In this document: positions 1 to 6,255 of the stretch, piece after piece
How the letters are laid out: every line of letters starts with the position of its first letter
Position numbering within the stretch: position 1 is the stretch's first letter
Origin: Bryobacterales bacterium
GTDB lineage: Bacteria > Acidobacteriota > Terriglobia > Bryobacterales > Bryobacteraceae
Assembly: GCA_009697495.1 (NCBI GenBank)
Contig: SHUN01000194.1
Span: 1 to 6,255, forward strand
Reading direction: 5' to 3'
DNA length: 6,255 bases
Notes under the pieces: model-generated
What the model was told of the DNA's origin: nothing
The model's input: only the letters and a program-made list of their open reading frames with translations
Databases searched by the model: none
Position numbers and translations under genes: made by a program

Positions 1-488
1 CCGCATACCCAGGAGCAGTACCAGCGCTTGCCGAAGAAGACGCCGAGAATGGGGACGAGCAGGGCGGAGCCGAGAATGCTGTAAATGATAAATGGCAGGG
101 GGAGCGAGAAGATATAGGACGGCGTGAGATACTCCATCTTCAGCGGCCAGAAGTAACTGAAATAGTATTCGGGGTGTTGGAAGAATTTGAGTAAGAGAGG
201 AATGGAGAAGGCGAACGTGGCTTGAATGACTATGACTGTTACTGTGCGGATGACTTGGTATCTATTGTGTTTGTATTTGCGAATGACGTGAATGCCGCCA
301 GCGGTGACGGCGAGTGTGTACAGCGCGCCGTAGAGCGTCCATTTGCTATCGAGGCCGATGGCTTGCGCGATGGGGGTGAGACGTTCGGTGAAGTAGAGGA
401 CGAGGTAGAAAGCTGTGAACACGGCACTGAGGAACCAGGCGGAGAGGCCGCGGTTTTTGACGTCGTGGAGGAGGCGGTTCTTAATCAT
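1..488 (-). CDS. Membrane-bound 4Fe-4S (NapH/CcoG/NosR-like) protein, N-terminal part only
   Basis: This gene runs off the left edge; 162 codons are visible, from an ATG at 488-486. The protein is strongly hydrophobic, with four likely membrane segments at about residues 16-33, 50-69, 82-102 and 124-152. A basic patch (GKRW, 153-156) follows, then Cys158-Ser-Trp-Val-Cys162. A CxxxC motif right after a membrane helix, in a K/R-W-x-C-x-W-x-C setting, resembles the start of the polyferredoxin part of NapH, CcoG/RdxA and NosR proteins, which carry electrons at the membrane through 4Fe-4S clusters. The remaining cysteines lie outside the window, so the cluster count is unknown. The start overlaps the end of the upstream flavoprotein gene by 8 bases (ATGATTAA), which suggests translational coupling; I see no clear Shine-Dalgarno. 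The fold and membrane location are fairly sure. The partner and pathway are inferred. Confidence 0.75.
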   Translation of the reverse strand, partial: MIKNRLLHDVKNRGLSAWFLSAVFTAFYLVLYFTERLTPIAQAIGLDSKWTLYGALYTLAVTAGGIHVIRKYKHNRYQVIRTVTVIVIQATFAFSIPLLLKFFQHPEYYFSYFWPLKMEYLTPSYIFSLPLPFIIYSILGSALLVPILGVFFGKRWYCSWVC

Positions 489-1689
489 GAGGCGTGGGGA
501 TGCGGCTGAATTCGACGTCGAACTGGGCTTGGTGGAGATTGGCCAGGACTTCTCTCAGAGTACGGCGTTCGTGGATCCACTTTTCGAAGTACGTGTGATC
601 CCAGCGGGAACCGAGCATGTTGAAGCCGGTGACCGCGCCGTTTTCGTGCATAATTCTGAAGCTGATTTCTTTGCCGGGGATTTGGTGGAAGAAGCTTTCG
701 GAGGCGGCGGCGCCGACGGTGGTGTATTCGATGTCGAAGAATTTGGCGCTGTTGTAGAAGAGCGGTGGCTGGTAGTTAACAGTGTCGCCGAGCATGGCCT
801 TAGCGGCGAGTTCGCCTTGGCGTTTGGCGGAGTACCAGATCTGTTCGATTTGGGCGTTGGGGAGTTCGGCGCAATCGCCGGCGGCCCAGACGTTGGGGAG
901 GGAAGTTTGGAAACTGTTGGCGACTTGTATGCCGCGGGCTGTGGTGACGCCGCGGAGCCAATCGATGGCGGGGCGCACGCCGATGCAGATGCCTAGCATT
1001 TGGCAGGGAAATTCGATGTTTTGGTTGGTGCGGACCGCGCTGACGCGGCCTTTGGCATCGGCCGTGACCTGGGTGATTTCTTGATTTAAGTAGAGTTTAA
1101 CGCCATGGCGGCGCATGTGGGCGGCGATGATTTCGCCTTCCTCTTTGGCGAGGGCCATGGGCCAATACCAGGAGTCGCGGACGAGGAAATCGACTTCGAT
1201 CCCATGGTGAGTGAGGCACTCAACAAGTTCAACGCCGATCAGACCGCCGCCCGCGACGACGGCGCGCCGGGTGGTTGGGACAAATTCCTCGCAGGCCTCA
1301 AGGTCTTGGAGAGAAACGAAATTGACGGCGCCGGCTTTTACGGTTTCGAGGCCGGGCCAGTTGGGTTGAATGGGGACGGAGCCGGTGGCTAGGAGGAGTT
1401 TGTCGTAGCTGATCTGACGGCCGTTGTTTAGGGTGACGGTGTTGGCGTCGAGATCGGTGACCCAGCCGCGGATACGGTCGATTTTTTTGGCGTCGTAGGT
1501 TTTGCGCTCGAAGGGTTCGAGATCGCGGAGAGTGAGCCGGTCCATGAAGGCATACATCAGCGCCGTGCGGGAGATGAAGTAGTCGCTTTCGCCGCTGATA
1601 ACGGAGATGCGGGCGTGCGGGTCGCGATCACGGAGCGCGAATGCGGCGGTGATGCCGGCGACGCCGTTGCCGATGATGACGTAGTGCAT
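481..1689 (-). CDS. NAD(P)/FAD-dependent oxidoreductase (pyridine nucleotide-disulphide oxidoreductase fold)
   Basis: This 402-residue cytoplasmic flavoprotein probably moves electrons from NAD(P)H through FAD to a partner. The FAD-binding Rossmann motif is at the N-terminus (GNGVAG, residues 7-12, after a beta strand). ATGS at 101-104 is the usual second FAD contact. The NAD(P)-binding motif GGGLIG is at 147-152, and the late FAD motif VWAAGDCAE is at 267-275. The C-terminal part (KFFDIEYTTVGAA, about 316-328) resembles the end of rubredoxin-reductase and NirB/NasD-type proteins. No CxxxxC redox pair follows the first motif, so it is unlikely to be a disulphide reductase. It starts at ATG 1689-1687, close behind the groEL terminator; I see no strong ribosome binding site there. 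Its last codons overlap the start of the membrane iron-sulphur gene, so the two probably form one electron-transfer unit. The fold is certain; substrate and acceptor are not. Confidence 0.9.
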   Translation of the reverse strand: MHYVIIGNGVAGITAAFALRDRDPHARISVISGESDYFISRTALMYAFMDRLTLRDLEPFERKTYDAKKIDRIRGWVTDLDANTVTLNNGRQISYDKLLLATGSVPIQPNWPGLETVKAGAVNFVSLQDLEACEEFVPTTRRAVVAGGGLIGVELVECLTHHGIEVDFLVRDSWYWPMALAKEEGEIIAAHMRRHGVKLYLNQEITQVTADAKGRVSAVRTNQNIEFPCQMLGICIGVRPAIDWLRGVTTARGIQVANSFQTSLPNVWAAGDCAELPNAQIEQIWYSAKRQGELAAKAMLGDTVNYQPPLFYNSAKFFDIEYTTVGAAASESFFHQIPGKEISFRIMHENGAVTGFNMLGSRWDHTYFEKWIHERRTLREVLANLHQAQFDVEFSRIPTPHD

Positions 1690-1696
1690 GCGGTGA

Positions 1697-1730
1697 TTTC
1701 TATTGTCCGTGTTTGCGGCGGAAATAGAAA
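1697..1730 (-). repeat. 8-bp inverted repeat before the oxidoreductase start
   Basis: TTTCTATT at 1697-1704 is the exact reverse complement of AATAGAAA at 1723-1730, with 18 bases between. On the minus strand the second arm ends 7 bases before the oxidoreductase ATG. The first arm uses the U-rich tail of the groEL terminator and shares three bases (1728-1730) with its stem, so the two hairpins could not form fully together. The stem is AU-rich and short; it may be chance. Confidence 0.35.
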
Positions 1731-1766
1731 ACGGCCACGCCCCTTTGCAGGAAGCGTGGCCGTTTT
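1728..1766 (-). terminator. Rho-independent terminator behind groEL
   Basis: AAAACGGCCACGC (1728-1740) and GCGTGGCCGTTTT (1754-1766) form a perfect 13-bp inverted repeat around a 13-base loop. Read on the minus strand, the hairpin begins 22 bases after the groEL stop and ends in TTTTCTATTT, a typical U-rich tail. Its A-run also gives a short TTTT on the plus strand, so it could act weakly in both directions. It should separate the groESL transcript from the redox genes downstream. Confidence 0.88.
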
Positions 1767-1788
1767 AGCGAACAGGGCTGGGACTGGT

Positions 1789-3426
<1,638 letters not shown>

Positions 3427-3434
3427 TTAAAGAA

Positions 3435-3442
3435 ACCTCCTT
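3435..3442 (-). promoter_or_regulatory. Strong groEL ribosome binding site
   Basis: AAGGAGGT on the minus strand is a near-perfect anti-16S match, 11 bases before the groEL ATG and inside the 33-base groES-groEL gap. It fixes the groEL start. Confidence 0.88.
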
Positions 3443-3456
3443 GATACTTTTTGCGG

Positions 3457-3744
3457 TTAGGCAATCACGGCGAGAACTTCGTCTTCGCGCATGATCAGGT
3501 ATTCGTTGCCGTCGACTTTGATGTCGCTGCCCGAATATTTACCGAAAAGGATTTTGTTGCCGACCTCGAGTTCGAGGACCACAATGTCTCCCTTATCGTT
3601 ACGCTTTCCTTTGCCGACGGCGACGACTTCGCCTTCTTGCGGCTTTTCTTTCGCCGTGTCAGGGATGATGATGCCGCCCTGAACCTGTTCCTTTTCTTCG
3701 AGCCGCTTGACAACTATGCGGTCGTAGAGGGGACGAATATTCAT
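3457..3744 (-). CDS. groES: Co-chaperonin GroES (Hsp10)
   Basis: This 95-residue protein is the heptameric lid of the GroEL chamber, with the family's usual length (97 in E. coli). It opens with MNIRPLYDRIVVKR, the typical first beta strands. The mobile loop that docks on GroEL spans about residues 16-33 and holds the hydrophobic triplet Ile25-Ile26-Ile27 after Gly-Gly. GEVVAVGKG at 38-46 and VGNKILFGKYSG at 61-72 are standard barrel motifs, and EYLIMREDEVLAVI closes the protein. The start is ATG 3744-3742 with an AGAGGT site 7 bases upstream; the stop is TAA. It is the first gene of the groES-groEL operon, with about 100 bases of untranslated leader between the CIRCE element and the start. 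Identity is certain. Confidence 0.98.
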   Translation of the reverse strand: MNIRPLYDRIVVKRLEEKEQVQGGIIIPDTAKEKPQEGEVVAVGKGKRNDKGDIVVLELEVGNKILFGKYSGSDIKVDGNEYLIMREDEVLAVIA

Positions 3745-3751
3745 GATGTTA

Positions 3752-3757
3752 ACCTCT
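3752..3757 (-). promoter_or_regulatory. groES ribosome binding site
   Basis: AGAGGT on the minus strand, 7 bases before the groES ATG. It supports the chosen start. Confidence 0.7.
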
Positions 3758-3839
3758 GGACTTTAGAACCTGTATTTGCTGCCTGGCGGCATTCGGAAGG
3801 CGCGCCTGCAACCGGCAACACGGATGTATGCCTGTGAAT

Positions 3840-3870
3840 ATTATTAGCACACTCCGGGGAGGAGTGACAA
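3840..3870 (-). promoter_or_regulatory. Candidate groESL promoter overlapping CIRCE
   Basis: On the minus strand, TTGTCA (3870-3865) is a 5-of-6 match to the -35 consensus and lies inside one CIRCE arm. A TAATAATAT run follows across 3846-3838: AATAAT (3845-3840, 5 of 6 to TATAAT, spacer 19) or TAATAA (3846-3841, spacer 18). Both spacers are longer than the ideal 17. If used, HrcA bound at CIRCE would cover the promoter directly. Weaker alternatives lie further upstream, such as TTGCCC in the 3890s, so the exact promoter is uncertain. Confidence 0.4.
3844..3870 (-). promoter_or_regulatory. CIRCE operator (HrcA repressor site) of groESL
   Basis: On the plus strand, TTAGCACAC (3844-3852), a 9-base spacer (3853-3861) and GAGTGACAA (3862-3870) match the CIRCE consensus TTAGCACTC-N9-GAGTGCTAA. 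The left arm matches 8 of 9 bases, the right arm 7 of 9, and the spacer length is exact. CIRCE is the binding site of HrcA, which represses groESL and often dnaK operons until heat shock draws GroEL away. It lies about 100 bases before groES, the usual place. The hrcA gene is not in this window. Confidence 0.9.
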
Positions 3871-4039
3871 AAAAATGATCTAACTCATTGAAAAGAGGGG
3901 CAAGAAAAATTTGACGTTCGATCTAAAATCGACAACTCGATCTTTTTTCTTAGTGCAGTGGACTCAGATTTATATGAGCGGCGCCTAGTTGGCCATAATT
4001 TGTCTCGCCTCTCGCGCCAACTCCGACTATTATTTTCTA
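3871..4039. other. Divergent spacer between groESL and the S9 peptidase gene
   Basis: This AT-richer stretch holds no convincing gene. TCGATCT occurs at 3918-3924 and again at 3937-3943, 19 bases apart, with a related TCGACA at 3929-3934 between them; this could be a binding site or chance. A weak plus-strand promoter for the peptidase is possible at TTCTTA (3947-3952) with TTATAT (3970-3975), spacer 17. The region just before the peptidase ATG at 4040 has no Shine-Dalgarno. Confidence 0.4.
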
Positions 4040-6091
4040 ATGCGATCCCTCCGCCTGCTATTCCTCACCATAGCCCCACTCTGTGCCGCTGCCACATTCA
4101 CCAGCGAAACGATTTTCGATTGGCGAACGCCGTCGACGCCGCAGATTTCGCCCGATGGCCGGCGCGTCGTCTACACGCTGGAGACGGCTGACCGCTTCGC
4201 CGATGCGTTTTATTCCAACCTCTGGATGGTATCCATTGATGGCAAGGATCACCGCCCATTGACCAGCGGGAAATGGAAGGACTCGTTGCCAAGGTGGTCG
4301 CCGGATGGCGGGGAAAAGCTGGCCTATGTCTCGACGCGGGCCGGGAAGCCGCAGATTTTCGTGCGCTGGATGGACACCGGGGCGGAGGCGAAAATCACCG
4401 ATCTGGAGAATGCGCCATCGTCGTTGAGTTGGTCGCCAGATGGCGGGACGCTGGCGTTTTTGACACGCGTGGCGGCCAAGCCGGGCTGGCAAATTACGAT
4501 GCCGAAGGCCCCCGAGGGAGCGACTTGGGCGGAGGCCCCGGTCGTGGAGACACGGTTGAAATGGCGGGCCGATGGCATTGGCGGAATCGGACAGAGGCCG
4601 CTGGGTTTCTCGCATCTGTTCGTCGTTCCGGTAACGGGGGGAGCTCCTCGGCAGATCACCGAAGGCGATTTTGACCACGGCGGGGAGCCGGGATGGATGC
4701 CGGACGGGAAGAGTATCGTGTTGCACGCAGCGCGACGGGCCGATGCGGACACGACTTTGTACGGAGAAGATATTTGGCGTTTTCCGCTGGATGGGGGAAA
4801 GCCGGCGCAATTGACCAAAGTGGATGGGACGGAAACGAATCCGGTGGTGTCGCCGGATGGGCGCTACATCGCGTTCACGGGGTTCGCCGATAAGGGGTTT
4901 TCGTCGCACAACACGAATTTGTATGTAATGAATGCGGATGGCTCGGGGCTGCGGCAATTGGCGCGTGAGTTGGACCGGAATGTGTTGGCGCCGCGATGGG
5001 AGGAGGGGTCGCGTGGATTGCTGGCGATTGTCGAGGATTCGGGGCGTTCGCATTTGTACCGGGTGCCATTGGATGGTCCGGCGGCGGCGTTGACCAAGGG
5101 GAACGGACGGTACGCGACGGCGTATGCTGCTTCCGAGTCGTTTTCGGTATCGAAGGCCGGACAGGTGGCAGTTTCGTATTCTTCGCCGAACGAGCCGAAG
5201 GATATTGTGACCTTTGCGATTGGGGGCGCGATAAAGCGATTGACGGCTGCCAATGGCGGGCTGATGGCGGGGCGGTCGATTGGGAAAGTGGAAGAGATTC
5301 GCTGGAAGAGTTTTGATGGGCAGGCGATGCAGGGATGGTTGATCTATCCGCCGGGATTTGACGCTTCGAAGAAGTATCCGTTGATCTTGGATATTCACGG
5401 CGGGCCGCACGCAATGTATGGCGTGGAGTTCAATCACCAGATGCAGATCTTCGCCGGGCGGGGGTTTGTGGTGTTTTACCCGAATCCGCGGGGGTCGACT
5501 GGGTATGGCGAGGAGTTCGGGAATGTGATTCACGGGAACTATCCGGGGGACGATTACAAGGACTTGATGACGGGTGTGGACGCGGTGATCGCGAAGGGGT
5601 TTATCGATCCGAAGAAGCTGTGTGTGACGGGCGGGAGCGGGGGCGGATTGTTGACGGCGTGGACGGTAACGCAGACGGGGCGGTTCGCGGCGGCGGTGTC
5701 CCAATATCCGGTGACGAACTGGATTACGCAGACGGGGTCGAGCGATATCGGATTGCTGATGATGCGGTGGATGAAGGCGGCGCCGTGGGAGAATCCGCAG
5801 CAGTACATTGCGCGTTCGCCGGTGTTCTTTGCCCATAAAGTGACCACGCCGACGATGGTGTTGACTGGGGAGGAAGACTGGCGAACGCCGATCGGCCAGA
5901 GCGAAGAGTTTTACTTTGCGTTGAAGGCGCGTAAAATCGACAGCGTATTAGTGCGCGTGCCGAAGGAGCCGCATGGGATCCGGGGGGCGTTTCCGTCGCA
6001 TCGGGTGGCGAAGGTGGAGCATATATTGGGGTGGATGGAGAAGTATACGAAGTCACTAGTGTCCGGTAAATTACTTTACGAAAAGTTGTAA
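4040..6091 (+). CDS. Secreted S9-family (prolyl oligopeptidase/acylaminoacyl-peptidase type) serine peptidase
   Basis: This 683-residue enzyme likely cleaves short peptides outside the cytoplasm. A signal peptide is clear: Met-Arg-Ser-Leu-Arg, a hydrophobic core to about residue 14, then CAAAT with likely cleavage after Ala17 or Ala18. The N-terminal half is a beta-propeller of TolB/WD40-like blades, marked by PDG turns at about 38-40, 88-90, 133-135, 221-223 and 272-274. The alpha/beta-hydrolase domain runs from about 420 to the end, with HGGP (453-456) for the oxyanion site, nucleophile Ser533 in GGSGGG, Asp613 in GEEDWRTP and His645 in EPHG. The triad is complete. An in-frame TTG at 3989 would add 17 residues before the signal peptide, so I chose ATG 4040, although neither start has a good ribosome site. 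It is divergent from groESL. Family is sure; exact specificity (dipeptidyl, acylaminoacyl or prolyl) is not. Confidence 0.95.
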   Translation: MRSLRLLFLTIAPLCAAATFTSETIFDWRTPSTPQISPDGRRVVYTLETADRFADAFYSNLWMVSIDGKDHRPLTSGKWKDSLPRWSPDGGEKLAYVSTRAGKPQIFVRWMDTGAEAKITDLENAPSSLSWSPDGGTLAFLTRVAAKPGWQITMPKAPEGATWAEAPVVETRLKWRADGIGGIGQRPLGFSHLFVVPVTGGAPRQITEGDFDHGGEPGWMPDGKSIVLHAARRADADTTLYGEDIWRFPLDGGKPAQLTKVDGTETNPVVSPDGRYIAFTGFADKGFSSHNTNLYVMNADGSGLRQLARELDRNVLAPRWEEGSRGLLAIVEDSGRSHLYRVPLDGPAAALTKGNGRYATAYAASESFSVSKAGQVAVSYSSPNEPKDIVTFAIGGAIKRLTAANGGLMAGRSIGKVEEIRWKSFDGQAMQGWLIYPPGFDASKKYPLILDIHGGPHAMYGVEFNHQMQIFAGRGFVVFYPNPRGSTGYGEEFGNVIHGNYPGDDYKDLMTGVDAVIAKGFIDPKKLCVTGGSGGGLLTAWTVTQTGRFAAAVSQYPVTNWITQTGSSDIGLLMMRWMKAAPWENPQQYIARSPVFFAHKVTTPTMVLTGEEDWRTPIGQSEEFYFALKARKIDSVLVRVPKEPHGIRGAFPSHRVAKVEHILGWMEKYTKSLVSGKLLYEKL

Positions 6092-6136
6092 ATACCGCCC
6101 CTTCAACAGGATCAGACATCCTGACCTCCAAGGAAA

Positions 6137-6255
6137 TTACATCGAGCCGATTTCGTAGACGAGGCGCAAATCGGTACCCGGAAAAATGGTCTCGGTGGCG
6201 TTGAGTTGAACGCAGAGATGGCGTGCGGCGACGTCGTGGGCGTTTTGGGCGAGAT
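6137..6255 (-). CDS. C-terminal 38 codons of an unidentified protein
   Basis: The minus strand is open from the right edge to a TAA at 6139-6137. The visible tail contains HDVAARHLCVQLNATETIF followed by PGTDLRLVYEIGSM. Third codon positions are mostly C or G, as in the neighbouring genes, and the composition is protein-like, which supports real coding over a shadow. I do not recognise the family from this piece. The gene converges on the S9 peptidase, with a 45-base gap between the two stops. The plus strand is also open here but has no start with a ribosome site, so I prefer the minus strand. Confidence 0.55.
   Translation of the reverse strand, partial: LAQNAHDVAARHLCVQLNATETIFPGTDLRLVYEIGSM

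Noticed and set aside
415..996. A 193-codon plus-strand frame and similar ones opposite the oxidoreductase gene.
   Set aside because: These are antisense shadows. The minus strand encodes clear FAD and NAD(P) motifs over the same bases.
3799..3808. AGGCGCGCCT palindrome in the groES leader.
   Set aside because: A 10-base GC palindrome is expected by chance in GC-rich DNA. It has no partner, tail or known operator match.
4058..5836. A 592-codon open frame on the minus strand opposite the S9 peptidase gene.
   Set aside because: Its translation is dominated by Arg, Pro, His and Ile with no domain, as expected for the shadow of a GC-rich gene. The plus-strand frame has a complete catalytic triad.
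6107..6123. CAGGAT/ATCCTG inverted repeat with a 5-base loop between the convergent genes, as a possible terminator.
   Set aside because: The stem has only 6 pairs, the flanks do not extend it, and there is no T-run on either side.
5724..6131. A minus-strand frame of 135 codons with a GGAGGT-like site before an internal ATG near 6118.
   Set aside because: Almost all of it lies antisense to the conserved catalytic end of the peptidase, and its translation is rich in Ser, Pro and Thr without a motif. The ribosome-site match is likely chance.

Overview
The window looks like ordinary chromosomal DNA from a GC-rich, Gram-negative-type bacterium. The gene content and style point towards the Acidobacteriota (for example the Bryobacterales/Solibacter group): a secreted S9C-type peptidase, a GroEL ending in MDY, and HrcA/CIRCE-type control of groESL. 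That placement is inference from protein style; no marker in the window proves it.

Layout from left to right. (1) Positions 1-1689, minus strand: a two-gene redox unit. A flavin- and NAD(P)-binding oxidoreductase overlaps by 8 bases the start of a membrane protein, which is cut by the left edge just as its first iron-sulphur cysteine motif appears. (2) Positions 1690-1788: a short spacer with a perfect 13-bp terminator hairpin behind groEL. A second, weaker inverted repeat overlaps it just before the oxidoreductase start. (3) Positions 1789-3744, minus strand: the groES-groEL chaperonin operon, both genes full length with good ribosome binding sites. (4) Positions 3745-4039: a divergent control region holding a slightly degenerate CIRCE operator (HrcA heat-shock repressor site), a candidate groESL promoter overlapping it, and short TCGATCT repeats. 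(5) Positions 4040-6091, plus strand: an exported prolyl-oligopeptidase-family serine peptidase with an N-terminal propeller and a complete Ser-Asp-His triad. (6) Positions 6137-6255, minus strand: the last 38 codons of an unidentified gene that converges on the peptidase.

The chaperonin genes work together in protein folding under heat-shock control. The redox pair probably forms a separate NAD(P)H-to-membrane electron transfer unit, transcribed in the same direction but insulated by the terminator. The peptidase is independent and divergent. I found no CRISPR array, insertion sequence, tRNA or rRNA. Nothing amounts to a clearly new system; the least explained item is the flavoprotein/membrane iron-sulphur pair.
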